From positions 330,045 through 394,044 of the forward strand of contig CAZNPA010000002.1 in assembly GCA_964575095.1 (NCBI GenBank): a stretch of 64,000 nucleotides of DNA, read 5' to 3'. Each line of letters opens with the position of its first letter. Positions within the stretch are counted from its first letter, which is position 1. Of this stretch, positions 43,165 through 52,640 are shown one piece after another. A model generated the notes under the pieces. That model was not told the origin of the DNA. It was given only the letters and a program-made list of their open reading frames with translations, and did no database searches. Position numbers and translations under genes: made by a program. Source of the stretch: CAZNPA01 sp964575095 (GTDB taxonomy: Bacteria; Pseudomonadota; Alphaproteobacteria; Rickettsiales; SXRF01).

Positions 43165-46116
43165 ATGACCGTCCCTATCAAGAATAAAATAGCTACTTGT
43201 CTGCTGGCGACCACGGCGCTTTCGGTGCCGTCGATTGCATTTGCCGCCGATAACGACGGCGATGATGCAAAAAAATGGCAGCCGACGTTTGAACTGGAAA
43301 GCAAAGCCAGCAGCAGCGGACGCAAAATCGTCACGCCCAAATTTTTAATACCCGTCGCGCAAAGCGACCGCTCCTTGCTGTTTGCCGATATCCGCTCGCG
43401 CTTCGACAACCAGCAGAGCCAGGAATATAATTTGGGTCTGGGCTACCGCCGGATCGTGGGCAACTGGATTGTCGGCGGCTACGGATTTTTCGATTATCTC
43501 GACAGCACCTATAACAACAAGTTCCGGCAAGGCACAGTGGGCTTGGAGGCGCTGTCGGAAAATTTCGATTTCCGCACCAATTTCTATTTGCCCGAAAGCA
43601 AGAAGCAAGCCGCCGGCAGCGCCGGCACCGGCACGCTGATCATCACCGGCAATGAGATCGGCTTTATGGGCGGGCTAGAGCGTGCGCTTCCCGGCTTCGA
43701 CGGCGAGATAGGGTATAAGCTGCCGATTGCCGACACCGACATCCGCGTCTACGCCGGCGGTTACCATTTCCGGGCCAGCGGCTTTGACAATATCACCGGC
43801 CCGCGCGGTCGCATCGAAATGATGATGAACGCGGATTACCTGCGCTACATGCCGCCGGGCATGGAAATCACCCTGGGCGCCGAAATCCAGCACGACCAGG
43901 TGCGCGATACGCAAGTGATGGGGCTTTTAGAAATACGCATTCCCTTTGGTTACAACAGTAAAACGGCTTCGCGGCTCACGCCGCTCGAGCGCCGCATGAC
44001 CAAATTCATCGAGCGCGATATCGATATCGTCTCCACCACTGCCGGCGCCGGAAGCCTGGAGCACGTGCTGATCGACGGCCACCTGATCGACGGCTATTAC
44101 CTGATCGACGGCACCACCGCCGATGTCGCGGGCACCATTGCCGGTGCCGGTTCGAACGCGCTGATTATCGCCGACGGCAGCGCCGGCAATATTGATGGCG
44201 GCACGGCGCTCGTCATGCAAAACGGCCAGATAATGCTGGGCGGCGGCACGGTCGTGACCGTGACCGGCGCCACGTCCGGCGTCAGTGTCGGGCACACTTT
44301 CTCCGGATCGAACGGTACGTTTGATGGCACCGGCAATGTCGGCAACGTCATCACGGCGGCCAGCAATAATATATTCGAAAATTTCAGCATCAGCGGCGGC
44401 AACACCGGCATCGGCATTGCAAACGGCGTAAGCAGCGTCACCGGCGCAAACCTGACCTTAAGCGGGCAGGGCGGCAACGCTATTTCCGATAGCGGCGCTA
44501 CCACCATTATGTCCGACCTTACGATCAGCAATTCGACCGGCGACGGCATCTACATCGGCGGCGGCGCCACGCACACTTACAGCGATGTCGCCATCAGCAA
44601 CGCCGGCGACGAGGGCATCAGCATCGATTCGGCAAACAGTAATGCCAGCGGCATTACATTCTCCGATCTGACCATCGCCACCGCCACCGGCGACGGCATC
44701 GGCCTCACCGAAAACGGCGGTAACAGCTTAAGCGACATCACGTTATCGGACGTCACCATGACCGGCGTTTCCGGCATCCAGCTTAACATTGGCAGCGGTG
44801 TCAGCACCGTGCTCGGCGACGATCTCACCTTCACCGGCGGCACCATCGGCGTCAGCGATAACGGTGCGAGCGTTACGCTGACCGATCTCACCATCAGCGG
44901 CACCAGCGGCGACGGCATCTATATCGGCGCCGGCGCGGGACACACCTATGACAATATTTCCATCACCAATGCCGGCGACGAGGGCGTCAGCATCGACTCG
45001 GCAAACGGCAACACCAGCAACGTCGATATTTCCGACATCACCATCGCCACGGCGGCGGGCGACGGCATCGGCCTCACCGAAAACGGCGGCAACAGCTTGA
45101 GCGACATCACGTTATCGGATGTCACCATGACCGGCGTTACCGGCGTTGATCTCAATATCGGCCTTAGCGTCAGCGACGTCACCGGCAGCAACCTGTCCTT
45201 GACCGGAGGCACCACCGGCATACGCGACCTCGGCACCAACGTCAGCATCAGCGGCTACGACATCGCCAACATGAGCGTCGACGGCATCTTCATCGGCGCC
45301 GGCGCGGGGCATACCTATGCGGGCACCGGCAACACCATCCTCAATTCCGGCGACGACGGCATCGATATCCTCGCCACCGGCACCAATATCAGCGACGTCA
45401 ACTTCTCGAACCTGACGGTGAACGGCGCCGGCGATCACGGCGTGGTGATGCAGGAATCCGGCGCGCAGGTCAGCGACTTAAGCTTCACCGACGTCAATGT
45501 CAGCCGCACGCTCGGCGCGATTAACCAGAGCGTATTCCTGATTGGCCTGGGTGTGAACGACGTCACGGTGACCAATATGGTTATCACCGGCGGCGGTTAC
45601 GGCTTCGAGGATTCCGGCGACAACGTCACGATAAGTAACGTCAGCTCGCACGATACCGGCGACGATGGTTTCATCATCCGCGGCGGCGACGGCCATACCT
45701 ATACCAACCTCACCGCCTATAACAACGGCGACGACGGCCTCGACATCGACGGCACTACCGGCATCGTCGACCACGTGACCATCACCGGCATGAACATTCA
45801 CGATGTGAACGGCGACGGCATCGATCTGGAAAGCGACAACTTCGCGATCAGCAACGTCGCGCTCAGCAACTTCACCATCAGCAACATTCCGAATATCAAC
45901 GGCTCCGGCGGCAGCGGCATCGAAACCACCGATATCGGGGGCTTGAGCATCAACAACTTCACGATTACCAACACGGTGAATGCCTTTAAGTTCGGCCAGA
46001 CCACGGGATTAAGCGGCACCGGCAATACCATCAGCGGCTCGAGCGGCAGCAACTGCGTCGATCAGGGCGGCAACACCGGCAGCGTCACCTATAACACCGT
46101 CCAAACCTGCCCTTAA
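43165..46116 (+). CDS. Inverse-autotransporter-like outer membrane protein with beta-helix passenger
   Basis: A 983-residue protein with a signal peptide (LLATTALSVPSIAFA, cleaved before ADN). Residues about 40-270 resemble the inverse autotransporter (intimin/invasin) barrel: VAQSDRSLLFADIRSRFDNQ, LGLGYRRIV and GGYGFFDYLDSTYNNKFRQG. Then comes a Gly/Asn/Ser/Asp-rich right-handed beta-helix of repeating T-x-SGDGI-type turns. Four long modules start at about residues 463, 586, 709 and 837 (periods 123, 123, 128), marked by IGAGAGHTY. Likely surface-exposed adhesin; the ligand is unknown. The C-terminus has a Cys pair (NCVDQ...QTCP). Confidence 0.85.
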   Translation: MTVPIKNKIATCLLATTALSVPSIAFAADNDGDDAKKWQPTFELESKASSSGRKIVTPKFLIPVAQSDRSLLFADIRSRFDNQQSQEYNLGLGYRRIVGNWIVGGYGFFDYLDSTYNNKFRQGTVGLEALSENFDFRTNFYLPESKKQAAGSAGTGTLIITGNEIGFMGGLERALPGFDGEIGYKLPIADTDIRVYAGGYHFRASGFDNITGPRGRIEMMMNADYLRYMPPGMEITLGAEIQHDQVRDTQVMGLLEIRIPFGYNSKTASRLTPLERRMTKFIERDIDIVSTTAGAGSLEHVLIDGHLIDGYYLIDGTTADVAGTIAGAGSNALIIADGSAGNIDGGTALVMQNGQIMLGGGTVVTVTGATSGVSVGHTFSGSNGTFDGTGNVGNVITAASNNIFENFSISGGNTGIGIANGVSSVTGANLTLSGQGGNAISDSGATTIMSDLTISNSTGDGIYIGGGATHTYSDVAISNAGDEGISIDSANSNASGITFSDLTIATATGDGIGLTENGGNSLSDITLSDVTMTGVSGIQLNIGSGVSTVLGDDLTFTGGTIGVSDNGASVTLTDLTISGTSGDGIYIGAGAGHTYDNISITNAGDEGVSIDSANGNTSNVDISDITIATAAGDGIGLTENGGNSLSDITLSDVTMTGVTGVDLNIGLSVSDVTGSNLSLTGGTTGIRDLGTNVSISGYDIANMSVDGIFIGAGAGHTYAGTGNTILNSGDDGIDILATGTNISDVNFSNLTVNGAGDHGVVMQESGAQVSDLSFTDVNVSRTLGAINQSVFLIGLGVNDVTVTNMVITGGGYGFEDSGDNVTISNVSSHDTGDDGFIIRGGDGHTYTNLTAYNNGDDGLDIDGTTGIVDHVTITGMNIHDVNGDGIDLESDNFAISNVALSNFTISNIPNINGSGGSGIETTDIGGLSINNFTITNTVNAFKFGQTTGLSGTGNTISGSSGSNCVDQGGNTGSVTYNTVQTCP

Positions 46117-46168
46117 TCGTAATACGGTAGAGATAGAGAATTGAAACCGCTCGTGCGAGGGGTGGCAT

Positions 46169-46232
46169 TCGCGCTCATCGCCGGCGTCGACCGCATCCTC
46201 GACATGATGCGCACCACCGTCAATATCACCGG
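46169..46232 (+). pseudogene. Exact 64-bp copy of a symporter gene segment
   Basis: These bases equal 42941-43004 without a mismatch, including codons for IAGVDRILDMMRTTVNITG. They sit in the 120-base gap between the beta-helix gene and the convergent unknown gene. CCGCTCG just upstream is also shared. It is a remnant, not a working gene. Confidence 0.95.
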
Positions 46233-46236
46233 GGCT

Positions 46237-48537
46237 TTACATTCTCTCCCTCGGCCGTCGCGGATTATTGCGCTGCTCCTGCTCGCGCACGGCCAGCGTT
46301 TTATCGTCAGGGACGATTTTTTCATCCACGGGAGCGGTAGGAAGCGCGCTGGCCTGATTGCCGATGTCGCGTAGGGAATTTCCCAAATTGCGGATGGCGG
46401 CCAGATCTTCGGCTTTAAGCCCGGCGGCGACAGGGGGCATAATCGGGCGATCCGCGGGCGCCGGCCTGGCTTCCTGGAAGCGTCCCTGCTTCAATACATA
46501 GTCGTCGGCGGTGATATCCCTATGTATTTTGCGCGCGGCCGGCGTATGCGAGCGCTGCTTGCGCTTCTTGCGGCGTTTGTGATGCATATGCGTTTCCGCC
46601 GCTTCCTGCGTGATCTCCTCATCCTGGCTCTGCTCTTTTTGTTCGGCCATCAGCTCATGTACGGCGGTCTCCAATCCGCCTTCCATGCTGTGCATCAGCC
46701 TGGCGACGGTGCGCTCATGCATGCCTTTCCATTCCTCCGGCATTTGTGTGACGTCGGCGGAGATGCGCTGCGCCGCGGCGGCACTGTTCGGGATTTCCTT
46801 GGATGCCATGAGCGTAATGGTGTGGCCGAAGCTGCCGACGGCGTCGTTGGCTTCCTTGATGCGCGGATCGTTCAGGATGCCCGGTGTAATAGCTGCTGCC
46901 TCGAACAGCAGGTTCTTATAAATATCCACCATCTCGTCGAGTTTCTGCGCGAATGCCGCCTTATCCTCCGGCGAGCCATGCAGCGCCAGCTCATCGAGCG
47001 GCTTGTCGCTGAACGAAAGGTTTTTAAGTTTACGTAGAATCTCGCGCGCCAGCTCTATCGATTCCTCGCGCGCCGGCGGCTCCATTTCTTTGACCGAGCG
47101 CAATTTTTTTGCCGTAGCGACAATGCGGCTGCCGATATCCGCCAGACGGTCGGCGGGCGATTGGTCGCTGACGCCCGTGCGCGAAACATAACCGAGTCCC
47201 GTCTCCAGCGTCGCCAGCAACTGCGTGACCGACTGGCTGTGGCGTAATTCAGCCTCGGCCGGAAGTTTGGCGATGGCATTATTTAAATGCCCGATGGCGG
47301 GATGCCCGTTCGGTAGCGTATGTAGGCTATGCGTCGCAAGCACCAGCGCGAGACTGCCGGCGGCGTCCGTGGCGTCTTCCACTGCCAGATCGTGCATCAA
47401 TTCAGGCCGCGTGTGCGCTGCCTGCTGCAACTGGCCGGAATAAATCTCAATCAGCCGCGTCACGGCCTCGGCTTTGGCGACCTGTACTTCCGGCGTGCCG
47501 TGCGCCAGCCATTCTTCCATGTCGCGGTCGGTGAATTGCATGTTCTTGAGCCAGCGCAGGATCGTGCGCGCTTCCTCGACCGAGGCTTCGCGCTGCGGCG
47601 GCCGCAGCGTATCGAGTGAACGCAGGGCGCAAGCACTATTGACGGCGCCTTCGCTGATCAGCGCCATGCGGTCGGGGCCGTTGCCGCGCCGCTGCTCCAG
47701 TTCCGCCGGCGTGAAGCATTCCTTGGGCGGCGGCAGCGGTGCGGCAAGGTTGGCCGGGCTGAACGGCGTTTCTGAAAGCGGCGGCAGGTTCCAGCTGCGG
47801 TTCGGAAAGTTGAACACGGCGTTCAGCCGCTGGTGCAGGCCTTCCAGCACGCCCGCTGGTTTTTGCTGTATCGAGAGCAGGTAGTTATACATCTCGCGCG
47901 CGCCGATGCCTTCGACGTTGGCAACGTCCGTGTTCAGGGTTTTGGTGAACAGGCGCTTGTACCAAACATCGTTGGCCAGCGCATCGCCCAACGCGCTGGC
48001 GATGCCGGCGATCGAAGGGATATATTTGACGTCTTCGGGGTCGTACGACCCGTCGTTTAAGAAAATACCGATGACGTCATTGCGCAGGACGGCGATGTTA
48101 TTACGCAGCCCTTCGTAACGTGCATATTCGGGGTGGCTGGGGTCGGTGATGGCTGGGTTGTGTAACTTATCGGCGATAATCTTATCGAAATAGACGAATC
48201 GTTCCGGATTGAAAGAAAGGTTCTGGCTTTTGTCCTTGATCAGCTCGGCGTGCAGCGCCCAGGTATTGGCCGGTGGAATGACAAATTTGCCGACGCTGGG
48301 AAATACGTGAACGCGGCTTTGCGCTTCCTGCGCCGCCTCAATTTGCTGGCGCTCAAGCTCGTTGAGCAGCGCGTATTCCTTAAGCTGCGACGCGACTTCC
48401 GGGCGGTTGGTGAATTCGGTCTCGCTGCGGACGTCGTAGATTTTGGAATATTGCGGGCTCTCGCCGGGGCCGCCGGGCCTGCGGTCGAAATCCGAATCGG
48501 AACGCCTGAAGAACCAGTTATCTTTGCTGTCTGCCAT
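46237..48537 (-). CDS. Unknown 766-residue protein with internal duplication
   Basis: A largely helical soluble protein with no signal peptide. Residues about 294-455 and 468-630 are internal repeats of one another: compare REASVEEARTILRWLKNMQF with REESIELAREILRKLKNLSF, and TLETGLGYV with SMEGGLETAV. The C-terminus has a very basic stretch HHKRRKKRKQR (about 652-665) and a Pro/Arg-rich tail. It is followed on the same strand upstream by the DUF2610 gene, from which it is only 20 bases away. No family recognised. Confidence 0.75.
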   Translation of the reverse strand: MADSKDNWFFRRSDSDFDRRPGGPGESPQYSKIYDVRSETEFTNRPEVASQLKEYALLNELERQQIEAAQEAQSRVHVFPSVGKFVIPPANTWALHAELIKDKSQNLSFNPERFVYFDKIIADKLHNPAITDPSHPEYARYEGLRNNIAVLRNDVIGIFLNDGSYDPEDVKYIPSIAGIASALGDALANDVWYKRLFTKTLNTDVANVEGIGAREMYNYLLSIQQKPAGVLEGLHQRLNAVFNFPNRSWNLPPLSETPFSPANLAAPLPPPKECFTPAELEQRRGNGPDRMALISEGAVNSACALRSLDTLRPPQREASVEEARTILRWLKNMQFTDRDMEEWLAHGTPEVQVAKAEAVTRLIEIYSGQLQQAAHTRPELMHDLAVEDATDAAGSLALVLATHSLHTLPNGHPAIGHLNNAIAKLPAEAELRHSQSVTQLLATLETGLGYVSRTGVSDQSPADRLADIGSRIVATAKKLRSVKEMEPPAREESIELAREILRKLKNLSFSDKPLDELALHGSPEDKAAFAQKLDEMVDIYKNLLFEAAAITPGILNDPRIKEANDAVGSFGHTITLMASKEIPNSAAAAQRISADVTQMPEEWKGMHERTVARLMHSMEGGLETAVHELMAEQKEQSQDEEITQEAAETHMHHKRRKKRKQRSHTPAARKIHRDITADDYVLKQGRFQEARPAPADRPIMPPVAAGLKAEDLAAIRNLGNSLRDIGNQASALPTAPVDEKIVPDDKTLAVREQEQRNNPRRPRERM

Positions 48538-48557
48538 ACAAATACTTCACGTGCGCA

Positions 48558-48833
48558 TTATTGCACTTTTTTCTGTCCCTTGTTTTCTTCCGCTGAAGCC
48601 GTGCCTAGCGCGTAGACGCACAGATCCTCGAACGACACGTTGTTCTCGAGCGCGATTTTGTGCAGGCGCTCGAAGCTGTCCATCACCTCTTGCGGAATTG
48701 TGCCGCCGCGGATCGCCGACAGCCACCACGCCTGGTGCTGCAACGGATGGCGCTGCGGATGCGGCTCGCCGACATAGACATGGAACGGATATTTGGTGCC
48801 GTTGAAATCGCACGGGACGGTAAAGCGCTTCAT
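48558..48833 (-). CDS. DUF2610 family protein
   Basis: A 91-residue protein with MKRFTVPCDFNGTKYPFHVY, GEPHPQRHPLQHQAWWLS, RGGTIPQEVMDSF and LHKIALENNVSFEDLCVYAL, matching the DUF2610 family, known from Rickettsiales and related alphaproteobacteria. Function unknown. Start follows GGAGCAGCT. It lies directly upstream of the 766-residue gene, suggesting co-transcription. Confidence 0.85.
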   Translation of the reverse strand: MKRFTVPCDFNGTKYPFHVYVGEPHPQRHPLQHQAWWLSAIRGGTIPQEVMDSFERLHKIALENNVSFEDLCVYALGTASAEENKGQKKVQ

Positions 48834-48924
48834 AGCTGCTCCTATTGGTACGTTTATAGTCTAACACAGTAATGTTACTGAATTATGACAGAAACGATAA
48901 AAAATACAACGGAATTTCAGCCAG

Positions 48925-49218
48925 TTAGGAGCGTTTACCGGCCTTGAAATTGTCGGCGTAGGCCTTCTTGACCTGGCGACGCTTGGGTGCGGCGAAGACT
49001 TCGTAGGGAATTTTCTGGCGCTTGGCATATGCCACCGCCGCTTCCTGAGTGGGAAAAAACAGTTTTATTTCCTGCTTCATGTCGGTCATGCCGGTCCAGC
49101 CCATGAGTGGGTCGACGAACGGCGCCTTTTCGGGCGCGAATTCCAGCAGCCAAGAGTCCTTAGCCTTGCCCGACTGCATGGCGGTCTTATCCGGTTGGTA
49201 AATGTGTGCTTTGGTCAT
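48925..49218 (-). CDS. NADH dehydrogenase NDUFS4-like (ETC complex I) subunit
   Basis: A 97-residue protein of the family related to mitochondrial complex I subunit NDUFS4: AMQSGKAKDSWLLEF, DPLMGWTGMTDM, and FPTQEAAVAYAKRQKIPYEV are the recognisable blocks. It is an accessory subunit found in alphaproteobacteria and mitochondria. ATG at 49218 is taken because upstream codons fall in the palindromic repeat. Complex I core genes are not in the window. Confidence 0.88.
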   Translation of the reverse strand: MTKAHIYQPDKTAMQSGKAKDSWLLEFAPEKAPFVDPLMGWTGMTDMKQEIKLFFPTQEAAVAYAKRQKIPYEVFAAPKRRQVKKAYADNFKAGKRS

Positions 49219-49228
49219 ACTAACTAAT

Positions 49229-49322
49229 ATCCTGAGCGCAGCGTAGCGGAGTCGAAGGAACTTCGCAAGTTGCAACGGTAAAGATCCTTCGATTTCGTCG
49301 CTTCGCGACTCCACTCAGGATG
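49229..49322. repeat. CCTGAGC-type palindromic repeat, copy 2
   Basis: The unit ATCCTGAGCGCAGCGTAGCG plus GAGTCGAAGGAAC at the left is inverted as GATCCTTCGATTTC, then GACTCCACTCAGGAT at the right. It lies just before topA's 3' end and belongs to the same family as 27031-27120. Confidence 0.88.
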
Positions 49323-49324
49323 TA

Positions 49325-51835
49325 TTACGCTTTTTTCTTGCGCGAAAACTTCTTCTTCGGCGCCGCCGCGCGTGCGGCCAATAATTCGATGGCCTGCTCC
49401 AGCGTATAGCTCTCGACATCCGTATCCTTGGGCAGCGTGGCATTCGTTTTATTGTGCTTGGCGTAGTTGCCGTATTTGCCGCTCATGATGACGACCGGCT
49501 TGTTGTCTTCCGGGTGATTGCCCAGCGTCTTGAGCGGCGCCGGCGCGGCGCGTCCGCCTTTTTTGGGAGCGGTGGCGATGATGTCTACGGCGCGGTTGAT
49601 GCCGACCGTCAGCACGTCTTCGTCCGGCGGCAGCGTCGTGAATTTTCCGTCGTGTAACAAATAGGGGCCGAAGCGGCCGTTGTTGGCGACGATGGGCTTG
49701 CCGGTGTCGGGATGGAGCCCCACTTCGCGCGGCAGCGACAGCAGCGCCAGCGCGATTTCCAGCGTCACGTCTTCGGCCTTCATCGCTTTCGGCAGCCCGG
49801 CGCGTTTGGGTTTTTTGCCTTCGCCGAGCTGGACGTAAACGCCATACGGGCCTTTTTTGAGTGCGATTGCCTCGGAGGTTGCGGGGTCGTTGCCGAGCGT
49901 CTTGGGCAGGCCGAGCACGTTGTCGTCCTGCGCCGCGCCGCCGGAGGTTCCCGACTGCTTGATCTGCGCCTTGTGGTTGCATTCGGGATAATTCGAGCAG
50001 GAAATATACGGCCCGAATTTACCGACGCGGATTCCCAGTTTGCCGGTGGCGCAGGCCGGGCATTGGCGTGGATCTTTTCCGTCTTTGGGCGCGCCGAAAA
50101 CGAAATCGGCGAGCAGCAGGTTGAGTGCGTCGAGCACCTGCTCGATTTTGAGTTTTTTGCTGTCCTCGATCTTGACGATGAAGTCGTCCCAGAAATCGCG
50201 TAAGACCGATTTCCAATCTATTTCTCCCGCCGAAACGTCGTCGAGTTTGTCTTCTAAGCTGGCGGTGAATCCGTACTCTACGTATTTCTCGAAGAAGCTG
50301 ACGAGAAAAGCATTCACCAACCGTCCCAGCGATTCGGCGATGAATCTTTTTTTGTCGAGCGTGACGTAGCCGCGATCCTGCAACACCGAAATAATGCTGG
50401 CATAGGTGGACGGCCTGCCGATGCCGAGCTCTTCCAGTTTTTTCACTAAGCTCGCTTCGGTAAAGCGCGGCGGCGGCTCGGTGAAATGCTGCGCCGGGAT
50501 AATGTCTTTGACCGCCAGCGGCTCATCTTGTTTAAGCGGCGGCAGGCGCGACTCGGCGTCTTCTTCCTCGTCGTCGCGGCCTTCTTGATAGAGTTTCAGA
50601 AAGCCGTCGAATTTCTGCACGGTGCCGGTGGCGCGCAGCATCGCCTTGCCGTCATGCGCCGCAATATCGGCCGTGGTCTGGTCGAACACCGCGTTTTCCA
50701 TCTGGCTGGCCAAGAGGCGTTTCCAGATCAGTTCATATAATTTGAATTGCTCATCGCTTAAGCCACTGCTCTGCGGCGTCCGCGTCACATCGGTCGGGCG
50801 GACGGCTTCGTGCGCTTCCTGCGCGTTCTTCGATTTCGTTTTATAAACGCGTGGCGCGGCTGGCACATACCCGTTGCCAAATGTCTTTCCGATATAATCA
50901 CGCGCGGCTCCGATAGCGTCCTGCGATACCGTGACACCATCGGTGCGCATATAGGTAATCAGGCCGTCCTCGTATAGTTTCTGCGCCACCTGCATCGTGC
51001 GCTTGGCGCCGAAGCCGAGCTTGCGCGCCGCTTCCTGCTGCAAGGTGGAAGTTGTGAACGGCGGCGCGGGATAGCGCCGCACTTCCTTGGCTTCGATGGC
51101 GGTGACTTTATATTGCTTCTGCTTCAAGGCGGCGACGATGTCGTTCGCCTGTGCGTCCTTGACGATGGAAAATTTCTCCAGCTTCTCGCCGTTATATTCG
51201 ACCAGCCGCGCATTGACGATGCCCGCTTCGGCTTGCAATTCGGCTTTGATGTCCCAGTATTCCTGCGAAACGAATTTCTCGATTTCCTCGTCGCGCTCGC
51301 AGATGAGCCTGAGCGCCACCGACTGCACACGGCCTGCCGATTTGCTGCCGGGGAGTTTTCTCCACAGCACCGGCGACAGCGTGAATCCCACCAGGTAATC
51401 CAGCGCGCGGCGTGCCTGCTGCGCGTTGACGAGGTTCATATCGATGTCGCGCGGATTGGCGAACGCCGTCTGCACCGCGTTCTTGGTGATCTCGTCGAAG
51501 GTAACGCGGAACACTTTGGTATCTTTGGGCAGCGCGCGCGAGGCTTTGAGCGCCTCCAAAACGTGCCACGAGATCGCCTCGCCTTCGCGGTCGGGGTCGG
51601 TGGCGAGGTAGAGCGCCTCGGAATCCTTGACCGCCTTGCCGATGGCCGACATATGTTTCTTGGCGTCGTCATCGACTTCGTAAATCATGGCGAAATCTTT
51701 ATCGGGGTCGACCGAGCCATTCTTGGCCGGCAGATCGCGCACGTGCCCGAACGAGGCGAAGACCTGATAGTCCTTGCCCAAATATTTGTTGATTGTCTTG
51801 GCCTTAGCCGGTGATTCGACGACGACGACGTTCAT
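49325..51835 (-). CDS. topA: DNA topoisomerase I
   Basis: TopA relaxes negative supercoils. The 836-residue protein has the TOPRIM start VVVESPAKAKTINKYLG, DPDREGEAI near residue 80, the catalytic Tyr295 in ITYMRTD, and one Cys4 zinc ribbon (CPAC...CSNYPEC). C-terminal repeat domains of the alphaproteobacterial kind follow, each with K/RxGxYG/xx (KKGPYGVYV, NGRFGPYLL, SGKYGNYAK), and a Lys-rich tail. The start at 51835 is the only Met before the TOPRIM motif. Confidence 0.98.
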   Translation of the reverse strand: MNVVVVESPAKAKTINKYLGKDYQVFASFGHVRDLPAKNGSVDPDKDFAMIYEVDDDAKKHMSAIGKAVKDSEALYLATDPDREGEAISWHVLEALKASRALPKDTKVFRVTFDEITKNAVQTAFANPRDIDMNLVNAQQARRALDYLVGFTLSPVLWRKLPGSKSAGRVQSVALRLICERDEEIEKFVSQEYWDIKAELQAEAGIVNARLVEYNGEKLEKFSIVKDAQANDIVAALKQKQYKVTAIEAKEVRRYPAPPFTTSTLQQEAARKLGFGAKRTMQVAQKLYEDGLITYMRTDGVTVSQDAIGAARDYIGKTFGNGYVPAAPRVYKTKSKNAQEAHEAVRPTDVTRTPQSSGLSDEQFKLYELIWKRLLASQMENAVFDQTTADIAAHDGKAMLRATGTVQKFDGFLKLYQEGRDDEEEDAESRLPPLKQDEPLAVKDIIPAQHFTEPPPRFTEASLVKKLEELGIGRPSTYASIISVLQDRGYVTLDKKRFIAESLGRLVNAFLVSFFEKYVEYGFTASLEDKLDDVSAGEIDWKSVLRDFWDDFIVKIEDSKKLKIEQVLDALNLLLADFVFGAPKDGKDPRQCPACATGKLGIRVGKFGPYISCSNYPECNHKAQIKQSGTSGGAAQDDNVLGLPKTLGNDPATSEAIALKKGPYGVYVQLGEGKKPKRAGLPKAMKAEDVTLEIALALLSLPREVGLHPDTGKPIVANNGRFGPYLLHDGKFTTLPPDEDVLTVGINRAVDIIATAPKKGGRAAPAPLKTLGNHPEDNKPVVIMSGKYGNYAKHNKTNATLPKDTDVESYTLEQAIELLAARAAAPKKKFSRKKKA

Positions 51836-51946
51836 GCTATTGGTTAATTTTACTTGTTTATTTGTTAACTTTCTTCCGCTAAAGTACTCTCATCTATAGT
51901 ATTTGCCGTTATTTAGCAACCGGGAGATTTTTTGGGGAGGAAGATT

Positions 51947-52417
51947 ATGGGACATTTTTATAATAAGCTAGACGAGCCTGATAAAGCACTCGTGGATAAA
52001 GCGGTCAAATTTCACAACGAGGTTTGTGAAGATCCAAAGCCTAATTTACGTAGCCAGGCCTTTTTAGTATTTCAAGACAGACCTGCGTTGAAAAGTGAAG
52101 GATTGGCCTTCCTATTGATCACCATGCGCGAGTATATCGAGCCCAAACTGCAGCTGTGTATTTCAGATTCTGCGGATTTGAAAAATCGAATTGCGGCGCT
52201 GAAAGAGTTATCGAACGGCGATAGAGTAAAAAATCATGTGAAAATGATGCAAGGTGTCATACAGGATGCTTTTTGTGCACTGGTTCCAGATCCCACCAGC
52301 GAAAGCATCAAGGGCGCACATACCGCAAGGCTGAAATCCGGGGCTGTAGATGGCGGCGGGCGTAGAAGAGGCGGAGATAATACAGAACGTAGAGGCGGCG
52401 GCGGCTGGGAGGGATAG
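51947..52417 (+). CDS. Unknown protein between topA and dprA
   Basis: A 156-residue soluble protein: a helical first two-thirds (LDEPDKALVDKAVKFHNEVC, FLLITMREYIEPKLQ) and a Gly/Arg-rich tail (DGGGRRRGGDNTERRGGGG) which might bind nucleic acid. ATG at 51947 follows GGGGAGGAAGATT. Base composition of its first part is more AT-rich than neighbours, and it interrupts the topA-dprA pair, both of which hint at later acquisition. No family recognised. Confidence 0.65.
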   Translation: MGHFYNKLDEPDKALVDKAVKFHNEVCEDPKPNLRSQAFLVFQDRPALKSEGLAFLLITMREYIEPKLQLCISDSADLKNRIAALKELSNGDRVKNHVKMMQGVIQDAFCALVPDPTSESIKGAHTARLKSGAVDGGGRRRGGDNTERRGGGGWEG

Positions 52418-52449
52418 AAAGCTAAACCCAGCGACACTTTATTTTTATT

Positions 52450-52640
52450 CCCCCTCTCCCTTGAGGGGAGCAGCCTCCGCTAAAGCTCCGGCTTGCCTAT
52501 GTACTCGCTCGCCACGCCGAAGCGAAGCGTAGTCGAGTGGGTGAGGGTGAACTTGGAGGCAAATCTGCGCACCCCCACCGCATCGCAGTGCGTGCTTTCA
52601 GCCCGCTTGCTCTGCGACTCCCCCCTCAAGGGGGAGTGAA
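52450..52640. repeat. CTCCCT/AGGGAG palindromic region entering the dprA 3' end
   Basis: At 52450-52472 lies CCCCCTCTCCCTTGAGGGGAG, and at 52616-52638 ACTCCCCCCTCAAGGGGGAG, with a Ser/Ala-poor non-coding middle that includes GCGAAGCGTAGTCGAGTGG. The second unit encodes the dprA C-terminal peptide SLPLEGG and its stop region. Confidence 0.8.

Noticed and set aside
46141..46374. 77-codon plus-strand ORF containing the symporter fragment
   Set aside because: The frame runs antisense into the real 766-residue gene; only the 64-bp duplicate is meaningful.
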